NCBI GenBank assembly: GCA_964615445.1
Contig: CAZTOK010000005.1
Location: forward strand, 1 to 61,513
Direction of reading: 5' to 3'
Source: JALRBM01 sp964615445
GTDB lineage: Bacteria > Patescibacteriota > Saccharimonadia > Saccharimonadales > Saccharimonadaceae
Length of the DNA: 61,513 nt
Shown: positions 9,101 through 17,177 of the stretch, in pieces
Numbering within the stretch: position 1 is the first letter of the stretch
Layout: each line of letters starts with the position of its first letter
Notes under the pieces: generated by a model
What the model saw: the letters and a program-made list of their open reading frames with translations, nothing else
Told to the model about the DNA's origin: nothing
Databases searched by the model: none
Translations under genes and position numbers: made by a program

Positions 9101-10133
9101 AGCTTTGAAGATGTTCAATTAAATCGTCAATAGTACCGTTCATTGCACTAAGGATATTGCTTCTTGAATAGCCAATGCGGTGATCGGTGATGCGGTCTTG
9201 AGGGAAGTTGTAGGTCCGAATCTTTTCGCTGCGGTCGCCTGAACCAATGAGGCTGCGACGTTCGGCTGCGAGTTTTGACTGCTCTTCGTCGATTTTTTGC
9301 TGCAATAGACGACTGCGGAGCACGCTCATAGCTTTTTCTTTATTTTTAATTTGTGACTTCTCATCTTGGTTGGTGACGACTAAACCTGTAGGGAGGTAGG
9401 TAATGCGAACGGCACTATCGGTAGTATTGACACTTTGGCCGCCATGGCCGCCTGAACGGTATACATCAACTTTAAGGTCGTTCGGGTTAATCTGAATATC
9501 GGTTTCTTCAGCTTCAGGGAGGACGGCCACGGTTACAGTGCTGGTGTGAATGCGACCCTGGGACTCTGTGGCGGGTACGCGCTGAACACGATGGACTCCT
9601 GACTCGAATTTAAGTCTGGCGTATGGCGAATCGCCTTTAATACCAAATACCACTTCCTTGTAGCCGCCACTATCGTTGGCGCTTTCACTAATAAGCTCAG
9701 TTTTTAAGCCATGCGCTTCGCAGTAACGAAGGTACATACGGTACAGCTCTGCGGCAAATAAACTTGCTTCGTCACCCCCAGCACCGGCACGAATTTCCAT
9801 AATGACATTTTTTTCGTCATTAGGGTCTTTCGGGGCGAGCATAGTAAATAACTCATCTTCAAGTTGCGCCAATTTCTCTTCGACTTCGATGACCTCGGCC
9901 TTAGCGATATCGGCGAGCTCATCGTTTCCCGTAGCTAACTCTTTTGCCTCAGCGAGTTGATTCTCGAGAATTTGACGTTGTGAAGCTTTTTCAATGATAC
10001 CTTCAAGCTCTGTGAAACGTTTATTCTTGGTGCTAAACGTCGGGTCATTGTACGCAGTAGGCGATGCTAAAAAAGTACCAAGGTCGGCTTTTTCAGAGGT
10101 GAGATCGGCGAGGTTAAGACTAATTTTAGGCAT
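9063..10133 (-). CDS. prfA: Peptide chain release factor 1
   Basis: RF1 (356 aa) terminates translation at UAA and UAG. The anticodon-like motif PAT is present in RVPATESQGRIHTST, and the peptidyl-transferase GGQ in RSGGHGGQSVNTTDSAVR. Residue numbering and length are normal. It overlaps the upstream 104 aa gene by 8 nt and the downstream prmC, forming a leftward operon. Confidence 0.97.
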   Translation of the reverse strand: MPKISLNLADLTSEKADLGTFLASPTAYNDPTFSTKNKRFTELEGIIEKASQRQILENQLAEAKELATGNDELADIAKAEVIEVEEKLAQLEDELFTMLAPKDPNDEKNVIMEIRAGAGGDEASLFAAELYRMYLRYCEAHGLKTELISESANDSGGYKEVVFGIKGDSPYARLKFESGVHRVQRVPATESQGRIHTSTVTVAVLPEAEETDIQINPNDLKVDVYRSGGHGGQSVNTTDSAVRITYLPTGLVVTNQDEKSQIKNKEKAMSVLRSRLLQQKIDEEQSKLAAERRSLIGSGDRSEKIRTYNFPQDRITDHRIGYSRSNILSAMNGTIDDLIEHLQSYERELAAKNASN

Positions 10134-10440
10134 GTGGCTTTGATTTCCGTTGAATGAGCAGGACGAGACCGACGATAAACATAGGAAAACCTAAAACAAC
10201 GGCGCCAGCGCCCCCAATAAAGAAGATGACGTTCGTTATTGTTTTTACAGGATTTGGCTGACCAAAAAGACCATCGGCTGTCGGTGGTGTATCTGGGAAA
10301 AGTGCACCGACAACAACAACGCCGATTATCATAAGAGTAAGCAGCGCAGTCGGCGTAACCATGAGTACGATAGGAAGCGTAAGGCTTTTCCTAGGTGGCT
10401 GAGGTTGGATAGGCAATGGTGGCGCTTGCTGCGGGCTCAT
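10126..10440 (-). CDS. Small two-helix membrane protein upstream of prfA
   Basis: This 104 aa protein has a Pro/Gln-rich N-terminus (about 20 residues) and two hydrophobic segments (about 22-48 and 70-97) ending in a basic tail. The RBS GAGAGGA precedes the ATG. It is translationally linked to prfA by an 8 nt overlap. Function is unknown. Confidence 0.7.
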   Translation of the reverse strand: MSPQQAPPLPIQPQPPRKSLTLPIVLMVTPTALLTLMIIGVVVVGALFPDTPPTADGLFGQPNPVKTITNVIFFIGGAGAVVLGFPMFIVGLVLLIQRKSKPHA

Positions 10441-10478
10441 GATGGTTCCTCTCGTTTCTTCTATAATTATTGTACCAA

Positions 10479-10509
10479 AAAAGAGACATACGCTAGGGTA
10501 GTCTCTTTT
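10479..10509 (-). terminator. rpmE terminator
   Basis: AAAAGAGAC pairs with GTCTCTTTT, followed on the minus strand by further T residues. It lies 10 nt past the rpmE stop and before the promoter of the 104 aa gene. Confidence 0.7.
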
Positions 10510-10519
10510 GGTTTAACAG

Positions 10520-10840
10520 CTAAGCAGCTGTTTTTTTGGCTTTTTGGGCATTGAGTTTTTTGGCTTTAGCAGTCAAATCGGCTTTACGAGCTTCTGCAGC
10601 AGCAAACTTTGCTTTAAAGCGGTCGACGCGACCTTCGGTGTCGATGATTTTCTCTTCACCAGTAAAGAATGGGTGAGAGGCTGAAGAGATGTGAATTTTC
10701 ACAAGTGGGTACTCTTTGCCATCTTCCCAGACAATAGTGTCATTGGTTTGTGCCGTGCTTTGGGTTAAAAATTTAAACCCAGCAACCTCGTCGCTAAATA
10801 CGACAGGTCGATACTGTGTTGGGTGTATACTGCTTTTCAT
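10520..10840 (-). CDS. rpmE2: Ribosomal protein bL31 type B
   Basis: This 106 aa protein has the type B L31 sequence (HPTQYRPVVFSD, then SSASHPFFTG and GRVDRFKAKF). It lacks the zinc-binding cysteines of type A L31, which fits the zinc-independent form. The C-terminus carries an Ala/Lys-rich extension of about 20 residues. The promoter just upstream predicts a leader of only two or three bases. Confidence 0.95.
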   Translation of the reverse strand: MKSSIHPTQYRPVVFSDEVAGFKFLTQSTAQTNDTIVWEDGKEYPLVKIHISSASHPFFTGEEKIIDTEGRVDRFKAKFAAAEARKADLTAKAKKLNAQKAKKTAA

Positions 10841-10849
10841 ATCTCATTA

Positions 10850-10878
10850 ATTGTATCTGTTTTCAATGGAATTGTAAA
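10850..10878 (-). promoter_or_regulatory. Consensus promoter of rpmE, leaderless type
   Basis: TTTACA (10873-10878), 17 bp, TACAAT (10850-10855) on the minus strand. The -10 box ends 9 nt before the ATG and no SD is present. Confidence 0.75.
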
Positions 10879-10881
10879 GGG

Positions 10882-11133
10882 TTAGCTATTCTTCTTAGCT
10901 ATACGCCATTTACGAACAGATTTTGCAATGGTCGTAGTAACGAGTGCGACAATAACTGCAAGTACTAGCGAACCGGGAATGGCAACACTTGGGTCTGCTA
11001 AAATAGCGGCTGTATTTGGGGGTTGTACGGTTGTCTGGCCGCACCCTTGCTGATAATTGCCGCAGCTATAATCACCTTGACCATAGGCTTGAGCGAAAAG
11101 ATAAGTGTTACTAAAAACTGATTTTATTTGCAT
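10882..11133 (-). CDS. Small cysteine-containing surface protein with C-terminal anchor
   Basis: This 83 aa protein has a short hydrophobic N-terminus ending near AQA, a YGQGDYSCGNYQQGCG segment with two cysteines, a linker rich in Thr and Pro, and a C-terminal membrane helix (about 52-69) with a basic tail. The arrangement suggests export and C-terminal anchoring. No LPXTG motif is present. Function is unknown; GGGTG before the ATG may be the RBS. Confidence 0.65.
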   Translation of the reverse strand: MQIKSVFSNTYLFAQAYGQGDYSCGNYQQGCGQTTVQPPNTAAILADPSVAIPGSLVLAVIVALVTTTIAKSVRKWRIAKKNS

Positions 11134-11258
11134 AATTCACCCAATCGTAAGCGTTATGTTACTAGTAAATAGCATAATCCTAAAAAGTACAAGAGCTGCT
11201 TTTAAAATAAAATACCAGATATACATCTGGGCAGTTTGGGGTGGTGTGGATGGTATAT

Positions 11259-11291
11259 GGCAGGGAGGTTTCATCTAGAAGCCTCCCTGCC
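11259..11291 (-). terminator. Strong hairpin after the DUF475 gene
   Basis: GGCAGGGAGG (11259-11268) pairs perfectly with CCTCCCTGCC (11282-11291) and the stem extends inward through TTC/GAA with one mismatch. It starts 5 nt past the stop at 11297. There is no T run on the minus strand, so it may act as an RNA 3' end or stabiliser rather than a classical terminator. A smaller hairpin, CCAGAT/ATCTGG, lies at 11215-11230; nothing else is seen from 11134 to 11258. Confidence 0.6.
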
Positions 11292-11296
11292 GGTAT

Positions 11297-12340
11297 TTAG
11301 TTGATCTCGACGCCAAGAAGCTCGGCTTCCATAGGCTCTCCGCTGTCCTCTCGCTTGTTGAGAAAGTGGCTGTGTAGTACTGCAATCGCGATGAGTGCAA
11401 CGCTCACGCCACCAACAAGGTAGCCAGGAATGTCAATAAACAGACTTATGATCTGCGAGCATGCCAACGCGAGGATGGCGTAAAATGCTCCATGACTTAG
11501 GAACGTAAACTCGGCTAATTTGTTCGTCTCCATGAGGTGCTTAGTGGCCGACCTCACGAAGAGCGCGCCTACTCCTAGACCTGCAGCAATGACGATGGGC
11601 TCCTGAGTGATTGCAAGCGCCCCTGAGACGCCATCAATCGAAAAGGCTGCATCCTGTGCTTCCAGCGCCAAGAAAATACCCAGCGCCGCGAGGCCCTTGC
11701 GTGTTCCAACGCGATCGTCAGCTTCAGCCAGATTAGTCAGAGTCTTAATAGCCATGTAGCTGACTAGGCTGATAAATCCTGCAAGAAGAACAGAGGCCTG
11801 ATACTCACTATTCACGAGTACGCTCAATGTTAATATGATGACCGTTGTCATCATAACAGCTAAGTTGTCTACCTTCTTACCAGCCATCGCGAGCGGTTTT
11901 TCCAACCACGGAATCCAGTGCTTCTGGGTGTTTTCTACCAAGAAAAACGTGGCCGAAATCATGAAAAGATAGACGCCACCGAAAATGGCAATTTGGTTGT
12001 GTGCCGCCTCAATATGCTCGGCGTACGCAGTATGATCGTTGAGCGCCAGTGTGAGCGCTTCGATGAGTCCCATATGTCCAGTTATGGACACGATAAGGAT
12101 GGGAAAGAGGAATCTCATGAATCCAGCGGCAAAAAGGATACCGATGGTCATAAAGATCATTACCCATCTGGGCGATAGTAGCTTCAAAAGCCGAACGTTA
12201 ACGGTCGCGTTGTCACCACTCAGAGCTACCTCGACAGCTACCAAAATGAGAAAGAGTGGAATGACGCTTGGACCGAAAAAGTAAGTCAAGATAGCTCCAA
12301 CGACAACAGTGATGATGATGTCGTTACGGTAGTATCTCAT
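11297..12340 (-). CDS. DUF475/TerC-superfamily integral membrane protein
   Basis: This 347 aa protein has about nine membrane helices with the acidic, metal-binding-like motifs of the TerC superfamily: EVALSGDNATVN near the N-terminus and ALEAQDAAFSIDGVSGA in the second half. Relatives are linked to tellurite resistance and metal export; a metal-handling role is inference. The ATG at 12340 has a strong RBS (GAGGAGG), better than the start 11 codons upstream. Base composition is clearly richer in GC than its neighbours (35 of 60 in the line from 11581). It is solitary, with its own promoter and 3' hairpin. Confidence 0.85.
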   Translation of the reverse strand: MRYYRNDIIITVVVGAILTYFFGPSVIPLFLILVAVEVALSGDNATVNVRLLKLLSPRWVMIFMTIGILFAAGFMRFLFPILIVSITGHMGLIEALTLALNDHTAYAEHIEAAHNQIAIFGGVYLFMISATFFLVENTQKHWIPWLEKPLAMAGKKVDNLAVMMTTVIILTLSVLVNSEYQASVLLAGFISLVSYMAIKTLTNLAEADDRVGTRKGLAALGIFLALEAQDAAFSIDGVSGALAITQEPIVIAAGLGVGALFVRSATKHLMETNKLAEFTFLSHGAFYAILALACSQIISLFIDIPGYLVGGVSVALIAIAVLHSHFLNKREDSGEPMEAELLGVEIN

Positions 12341-12404
12341 TTGAACCTCCTCACACCTATGAAGCAGACTCACATCTTATACACATATAATGCGTATAAA
12401 TATA

Positions 12405-12433
12405 CTTATACCACCGTATAACTATAAATACAA
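12405..12433 (-). promoter_or_regulatory. Promoter of the DUF475 gene with overlapping inverted repeat
   Basis: TTGTAT (12428-12433), 17 bp, TATAAG (12405-12410) on the minus strand. GTATAA-N6-TTATAC (12394-12411) is a perfect inverted repeat overlapping the -10 and could be an operator. Bases 12434-12500 show nothing further. Confidence 0.5.
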
Positions 12434-12500
12434 CGCCCCATTGGTTGCTTCAACAAGGGTGAGCTGTCATATAATCTAGGTTTGATAGAGCTCTTCACGA

Positions 12501-12962
12501 TTAATGATCATCATGATGAAGCATGCTATGAAGTATAGTGCCGCCAGTGCGGCGTGAATGTTCAGCAGCAATTTTCTCATGCAATTTTCTCATAGCATGA
12601 ATAGTGCCTGGGTTTTGCGTAAGAAGTTTAAATTCTTTGTCCAGCTCTTCCAGATCGGCATCGCTCAGATCTTCAAGTCCAACGTACTTAGTTCGTGCTC
12701 CTTTGGTGGCGCGAATAAGCTCATCTAGTTTAATTTGTACGGCTTTACCGTCTCGATTTTGAGTATTTTGAATAAGGAATACCATCAAGAAGGTGATAAT
12801 TGTCGTACCGGTATTAATTACAAGCTGCCATGTGTCGGAATAATGAAATATTGGACCCGTGAATGCCCATACAATAACGATAGTTAGTGCTGTAACAAAT
12901 GCGGTAGCGGTTCCTGTCCACATAGAGATGCGACTTGCGATAGTGCGAAATAGTTCTTTCAT
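12501..12962 (-). CDS. Low-affinity iron permease family membrane protein
   Basis: This 153 aa protein resembles the bacterial low-affinity iron permease family (PF04120): two closely spaced membrane helices (about 12-34 and 44-64, with SDTWQLVINTGTTIITFLMV between and within them) followed by NTQNRDGKAVQIKLDELI and a soluble C-terminal tail. Actual iron transport by bacterial members is not established. The ATG at 12962 is 8 nt after a TATACT box and has no SD, so I prefer it to the upstream start at 13016. Confidence 0.82.
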   Translation of the reverse strand: MKELFRTIASRISMWTGTATAFVTALTIVIVWAFTGPIFHYSDTWQLVINTGTTIITFLMVFLIQNTQNRDGKAVQIKLDELIRATKGARTKYVGLEDLSDADLEELDKEFKLLTQNPGTIHAMRKLHEKIAAEHSRRTGGTILHSMLHHDDH

Positions 12963-12970
12963 ATGGCCTA

Positions 12971-12976
12971 AGTATA
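12971..12976 (-). promoter_or_regulatory. -10 of the iron-permease-like gene, leaderless type
   Basis: TATACT on the minus strand, 8 nt before the ATG at 12962. It lies back to back with the rpsB promoter. Confidence 0.55.
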
Positions 12977-13009
12977 CAATCTTGCTTACGGTTACGCTAG
13001 TGGTGATGT

Positions 13010-13038
13010 TTGACACCTGTGTTTACCTCTGTTACAAT
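13010..13038 (+). promoter_or_regulatory. Strong promoter of rpsB-tsf
   Basis: TTGACA (13010-13015), 17 bp, TACAAT (13033-13038). Transcription should start near 13045 and give an 80 nt leader. Confidence 0.85.
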
Positions 13039-13066
13039 ACGAAGGTAACAATTTTTAATGACACAA

Positions 13067-13101
13067 CCTTTCACGAAACTTCTGATTTCAGAGGTGAAAG
13101 G
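13067..13101 (+). promoter_or_regulatory. Structured rpsB leader, candidate S2 autoregulatory element
   Basis: CCTTTCAC (13067-13074) pairs with GTGAAAGG (13094-13101), enclosing a second perfect stem TCTGA/TCAGA (13081-13092). It lies between the transcription start and the AGGAG RBS of rpsB. S2 synthesis is autoregulated through leader RNA in several bacteria; a similar role here is inference. Confidence 0.55.
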
Positions 13102-13125
13102 TGAGGAACAAGGAGTTTCATCCCT

Positions 13126-13833
13126 ATGGCAGTATCTGTCGATATTAAACAGCTGCTTGAAGCTGGTGTCCACTTTGGACATAAAACAAGCCGTTGGCAC
13201 CCGAAAATGGCGCCGTACATTCACAGTAAACGTCAAGATAGTCACATCATTGACCTAACCAAAACCGTTGAGGGTCTCGATAAAGCTCTGCCGTTTTTAA
13301 CCAAAGTTGCCGCAAGTGGCAAACATGTACTATTTGTCGGTACAAAAAAGCAAGCTAAAGATATTGTTAAAGTTGCAGCTGAAGCTATTAATCAGCCATA
13401 CGTTACTGAGCGTTGGATTGGCGGTATGCTTACTAACGTTAATACCGTGGTTGCACAAATTAAAAAGCTAAAAGATCTCGAACGCCGCATGGCGAGTGGT
13501 GACCTTGAAAAGCGTTACAACAAGCTTGAAGTGCAGCGTTTTCAAGAGCAAATCGATGAACTTAATGTAAAATATGGCGGCATTAAAGACCTTAACGGCC
13601 GTCCAGGCGCAATTGTTGTACTTGATGTTATTACCGACGCAAACGCTGTTAAAGAAGCAAAAACCTTAGGCATTCCGGTAGTTGGCGTTGTTGATACGAA
13701 CGCCAACCCAAGCGAGATTGACTATGTTGTGCCAGGTAATGACGACGCAATTAAGAGTCTGCAACTGCTACTTGATTACTTTACCGCAGCTGTTATCGAA
13801 GGTGCAGGAACTGTAAAAACAGAGGAGAAATAA
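13126..13833 (+). CDS. rpsB: Ribosomal protein uS2
   Basis: This 235 aa small-subunit protein has the family start VDIKQLLEAGVHFGHKTSRWHPKM, plus WIGGMLTN and IPVVGVVDTNANP. An AGGAG RBS precedes the ATG. It is followed directly by tsf (stop and start adjacent), the usual bacterial pair. Confidence 0.97.
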   Translation: MAVSVDIKQLLEAGVHFGHKTSRWHPKMAPYIHSKRQDSHIIDLTKTVEGLDKALPFLTKVAASGKHVLFVGTKKQAKDIVKVAAEAINQPYVTERWIGGMLTNVNTVVAQIKKLKDLERRMASGDLEKRYNKLEVQRFQEQIDELNVKYGGIKDLNGRPGAIVVLDVITDANAVKEAKTLGIPVVGVVDTNANPSEIDYVVPGNDDAIKSLQLLLDYFTAAVIEGAGTVKTEEK

Positions 13834-14430
13834 ATGGCTGTCACAATTGAAGACATTAAAAAACTTAAAGAGCTGACCGGTGTTGGTCTTACCGACGCTA
13901 AGCAAGCATTGGTTGAAGCTAATGGTGATTTTGATAAGGCACTTGAAGCTATGCGTAAAAAAGGACTGACGCGTGCTGAGAAAAAAGGCGACCGCGAAGC
14001 CCGCGAAGGGATCATTGATAGCTACGTGCACGGTGGCCGCATTGGCGTGGTTGTGGAGGTAAACTGTGAAACCGATTTTGTGGCTCGTCTTGATGATTTT
14101 AAAAAGCTTGCTCACGAAATTGCCATGCAAGTTGCCGCTATGAGCCCTAAGTATATCACCGAAGCTGATATTCCAACTGAGGAACTGGACCGTGTTCGCA
14201 AGGAAGCTGAGGAGCGTATTGCTGGCGAAGGTAAACCTGTCGACATCGTTGAGAAAATCGTTGGTGGCCAGGTGAAAAAGCATTTTGCTGAGCAGGTACT
14301 TATGAGCCAGCAATTTATTCTCGATGACAAAAAGACCGTTGAGCAATACGTAAAAGAAAACATTGCAAAACTTGGTGAAAATATCGTTATTCGTCAATTC
14401 AAGCGCATTGAGCTTGGCGTAAACGAATAG
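13834..14430 (+). CDS. tsf: Elongation factor Ts
   Basis: This 198 aa nucleotide exchange factor for EF-Tu has the N-terminal UBA-like domain with the EF-Tu contact TGVGLTDAKQAL and the core EVNCETDFVARL. It is the short form with one core subdomain, as in Thermus and many CPR bacteria, versus about 280 aa in E. coli. It is co-transcribed with rpsB. Confidence 0.96.
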   Translation: MAVTIEDIKKLKELTGVGLTDAKQALVEANGDFDKALEAMRKKGLTRAEKKGDREAREGIIDSYVHGGRIGVVVEVNCETDFVARLDDFKKLAHEIAMQVAAMSPKYITEADIPTEELDRVRKEAEERIAGEGKPVDIVEKIVGGQVKKHFAEQVLMSQQFILDDKKTVEQYVKENIAKLGENIVIRQFKRIELGVNE

Positions 14431-14442
14431 AGTAGACAGATT

Positions 14443-14470
14443 AAAAGAGTCGTCATATAACGACTCTTTT
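14443..14470 (+). terminator. rpsB-tsf terminator
   Basis: AAAAGAGTCGT pairs with ACGACTCTTTT around a six-base loop, followed by more T residues. Confidence 0.9.
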
Positions 14471-14487
14471 TGTTTTCATAGTAAGTT

Positions 14488-14513
14488 GTGGGCGTCGTTT
14501 TTCAGACGCCCAC
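14488..14513. terminator. Second hairpin between tsf and a small leftward gene
   Basis: GTGGGCGTC (14488-14496) pairs perfectly with GACGCCCAC (14505-14513). The T run is on the plus-strand side, but the hairpin also starts 5 nt after the stop of the leftward small gene, so it may serve both. Confidence 0.6.
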
Positions 14514-14518
14514 TTTTG

Positions 14519-14683
14519 CTACTGAGCAACAAACTGTGCATTGCCGTCGCTTCCGTTTATGACAAGTTTACCGCCTAGGATTGGAACAGAAAGAGTGAAC
14601 GGCATGTTAAGGTCGACGTACAGTTCGAAAGCGAGCCTTTTGAGCCGTTCGATTTCAAGCGGGGATATCATTGTGTTTGCCAT
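14519..14683 (-). CDS. Orphan 54 aa protein
   Basis: This is a 54 aa protein of unknown function, beginning MANTMISPLEIERLKRL, with no signal peptide or membrane helix. The ATG at 14683 has a GGAGG RBS eight bases upstream, so I prefer it to one seven codons earlier. A good promoter (TTGACG, 17 bp, TAAAAT) and a perfect hairpin after the stop make it a self-contained unit. I recognise no family. Confidence 0.6.
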   Translation of the reverse strand: MANTMISPLEIERLKRLAFELYVDLNMPFTLSVPILGGKLVINGSDGNAQFVAQ

Positions 14684-14721
14684 GGTAGCCTCCACTGTAA
14701 ACATTGCCGGGTAGCAGTTAA

Positions 14722-14750
14722 ATTTTAGATATTTTTAACCGTTTCGTCAA
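14722..14750 (-). promoter_or_regulatory. Promoter of the orphan 54 aa gene
   Basis: TTGACG (14745-14750), 17 bp, TAAAAT (14722-14727) on the minus strand, divergent from the frr promoter. Confidence 0.7.
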
Positions 14751-14772
14751 ATCTCGCTTCAAAAAAATATGC

Positions 14773-14778
14773 TAGAAT
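14773..14778 (+). promoter_or_regulatory. Extended -10 of frr, leaderless type
   Basis: TGC-TAGAAT ends exactly 6 nt before the frr ATG at 14785, so the predicted first base of the RNA is the A of ATG. Confidence 0.65.
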
Positions 14779-14784
14779 AAATAT

Positions 14785-15339
14785 ATGTTTAACACTGACT
14801 CTTATGAAGAAAAAATGACTCTCGCTCTTATGCATTTTGAAGATGAACTGAAGAAGGTTCGCACTGGCCGCTCGCACCCTAGTATGCTTGATGGTATTCT
14901 TGTAGAAGTCTACGGCCAAAAAATGCCACTCAATCAAGCGGCTAATATAACTACACCCGAGCCGCAGTTATTGCAGGTAACGCCGTTTGATCCTAGTAAT
15001 GTCCAGGCCATTGCGGCTGCCATTCGTGCCGATCAATCACTTGGATTTAACCCTAGTGACGATGGACGAGTAGTGCGTGTACCAGTGCCACCACTAACTG
15101 AAGAGCGTCGTCGTCAGCTTGTAAAACAAACAGGTGAAAAAGTTGAGGAAACGCGTATCGCACTTCGCAATATTCGACAGGATGGTCTTAAAGAGGCAAA
15201 ACGCAAAAAAGATGCCAAAGAACTCAGTGAAGATGATGTGAAGCGCATTGAAAAAGAATTTGACAAGCTCATGAGTGAATATCAAGAAAAAATCGAAGCT
15301 ACATTTAAGGCTAAAGAGAAAGATATTCTGACCATCTAA
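14785..15339 (+). CDS. frr: Ribosome recycling factor
   Basis: This 184 aa protein splits post-termination ribosomes with EF-G. Family landmarks are KVRTGRSHPSMLDGI, the VPVPPLTEERRRQLVK hinge and NIRQDGLKEAKR. It starts a five-gene run frr-uppS-rseP-CPBP with stop/start overlaps (TAATG with uppS). Confidence 0.97.
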   Translation: MFNTDSYEEKMTLALMHFEDELKKVRTGRSHPSMLDGILVEVYGQKMPLNQAANITTPEPQLLQVTPFDPSNVQAIAAAIRADQSLGFNPSDDGRVVRVPVPPLTEERRRQLVKQTGEKVEETRIALRNIRQDGLKEAKRKKDAKELSEDDVKRIEKEFDKLMSEYQEKIEATFKAKEKDILTI

Positions 15340-16028
15340 TGAGCGAAGAAATTCCTCGTCATATTGGCTATATTATAGACGGCAACCGCCGTTGGGCACG
15401 CAAACACGGCCTTCCGGTATATGAAGGTCATATGGCGGGCTACAATGCTATTCATGATGTTGCATTGGCTTCGTTTGATGCCGGCGTGAAGTACGTTTCA
15501 GCCTATATCTTTAGTACAGAAAACTGGAAACGTAGCGAACAAGAGGTGAGTAAACTTATGAGCTTGGTGCTCAAACTACTTACATCCGATATTAAAATCC
15601 TTGAAGAGAATAATATTAAGCTAAAGGTGCTTGGCTCGCGTGAGCGAGTAAGTCCAAAAATTCTCAAAGCAGTTGATGAAGCCGAGGCGCGCACGGCAAA
15701 CAATACACACGGTACGCTTGCTGTGTGTTTTAACTACGGTGGTCAATTAGAGATTGCTGACGCGTGTAAAAAAATTGTTCAAGAAGGAATAGCCCCTGAA
15801 AGTATTACCCCCGAGCTTATCGAACAACATCTCTACGTGCCGGACATTCCTCCTATGGATATGCTTGTTCGAACAAGCGGCGAGCAACGTATCAGCAACT
15901 TCATGTTGTGGCGTGCGGCCTATAGTGAGCTCTTTTTTCTTGAAAAACTTTGGCCTGAGATGACAAAAGAAGACGTAACCGCTATACTAGAAGAATATTC
16001 ACGGCGAGCTCGAAGATTTGGAGGATAG
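15339..16028 (+). CDS. uppS: Undecaprenyl diphosphate synthase
   Basis: This 229 aa cis-prenyltransferase makes the C55 carrier lipid for peptidoglycan and wall polymers. The catalytic Asp is in IDGNRRWARKHGLP and the C-terminal substrate box is LVRTSGEQRISNFMLWRAAYSE. It is slightly shorter than the usual 250 aa. It overlaps frr by one base and abuts rseP. Confidence 0.96.
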   Translation: MSEEIPRHIGYIIDGNRRWARKHGLPVYEGHMAGYNAIHDVALASFDAGVKYVSAYIFSTENWKRSEQEVSKLMSLVLKLLTSDIKILEENNIKLKVLGSRERVSPKILKAVDEAEARTANNTHGTLAVCFNYGGQLEIADACKKIVQEGIAPESITPELIEQHLYVPDIPPMDMLVRTSGEQRISNFMLWRAAYSELFFLEKLWPEMTKEDVTAILEEYSRRARRFGG

Positions 16029-17177
16029 ATGGAACTGATTTTTGGCATTATTGGTGGCTTGTTAATTCTGGTTTTTTTAGTGGTTATGCATGAACTTGGC
16101 CATGCGTTCGTTGCTCGTCAAAATGGAGTGGTTGTAGAAGAATTTGGTATTGGATTTCCTCCAAGAGCGTGGGCAAAGAAGCTTAAGAACGGTGTGTTGT
16201 TTACGCTTAACTGGCTGCCGCTTGGTGGATTTGTAAAGCTACAGGGCGAGCATGATGATGCTGATAAAAAAGGTGATTACGGTGCAGCTACTTATTGGCA
16301 AAAAACACGCATTTTACTTGCCGGCGTGCTTATTAACTGGGTAGCTGCCGCCATTATTTTATCTTGTCTCGCGGCTACGGGCCTCCCAAAAATCCTCCCA
16401 AACCAGTTTTCGATTCCCAGCGATACAACATCTATTAAGCAGCCAGTAGAAATAACCGATGTAGAAAAGAACTCGCCTGCGGCCACTGCAGGTCTACAGA
16501 TTGGTGACCAAATTGTACGTTTTGCAGGTGAGCCGGTGCCAAGTCCAAGTAATTTGACCCAGAAAACTAAAGAAGAGAAGGGGAAACAAGTTGAAGTCAT
16601 TTACTCACGTAGTGGCGTAGAACATACTGTTACGACAACACTCCGTGCTGATAATACGAATGGTCAAGGCTATTTAGGAATTGGCTCTGGTCAACGTGAA
16701 GAACTTCAGGCTAGTTGGTCGGCGCCGATTGTTGGTGTTGTGACTACTGGCCAATTTACCTTAGTAACGCTTCAGGGACTAGGTGATCTTGTTGTTAATG
16801 TGATACAGGGTGTTGTGCTCCAGTTTAGTCCCGATCATGCCGTGCGCGACCAAGCGCATGCCAATCTTGCAACGGCAAGCAACAGCGTGGCAGGGCCTAT
16901 CGGTATTTTAGGTACCATTTTCCCAGCTGCAGAGCAAGCTGGTCCAACGCAACTCCTTTTCCTGACGGCGATCATCTCGTTGACACTTGCTGTTATGAAC
17001 GTTCTTCCTATTCCTGCTCTTGACGGTGGCCGCTGGTTTGTCATGACGCTTTTTCGTTTGCGTAAGAAAAAACTCACGAAAGAGCGTGAAGAGCGTATCC
17101 AAAGTACGGGTTTTCTGGTTTTGATAACGTTAGTAATCGTGGTGACTATTGCCGATGTCAGCAAACTCTTCAGATAA
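16029..17177 (+). CDS. rseP: RseP-type site-2 zinc metalloprotease
   Basis: This 382 aa intramembrane protease has HELGH at residues 21-25 in the first helix, a PDZ domain (VEKNSPAATAGLQIGDQIVRF) and the third metal ligand in NVLPIPALDGGRW. Family members cleave anti-sigma factors or leftover signal peptides; the target here is unknown. It sits between uppS and a CPBP protease, the common frr-uppS-rseP arrangement. Confidence 0.94.
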   Translation: MELIFGIIGGLLILVFLVVMHELGHAFVARQNGVVVEEFGIGFPPRAWAKKLKNGVLFTLNWLPLGGFVKLQGEHDDADKKGDYGAATYWQKTRILLAGVLINWVAAAIILSCLAATGLPKILPNQFSIPSDTTSIKQPVEITDVEKNSPAATAGLQIGDQIVRFAGEPVPSPSNLTQKTKEEKGKQVEVIYSRSGVEHTVTTTLRADNTNGQGYLGIGSGQREELQASWSAPIVGVVTTGQFTLVTLQGLGDLVVNVIQGVVLQFSPDHAVRDQAHANLATASNSVAGPIGILGTIFPAAEQAGPTQLLFLTAIISLTLAVMNVLPIPALDGGRWFVMTLFRLRKKKLTKEREERIQSTGFLVLITLVIVVTIADVSKLFR

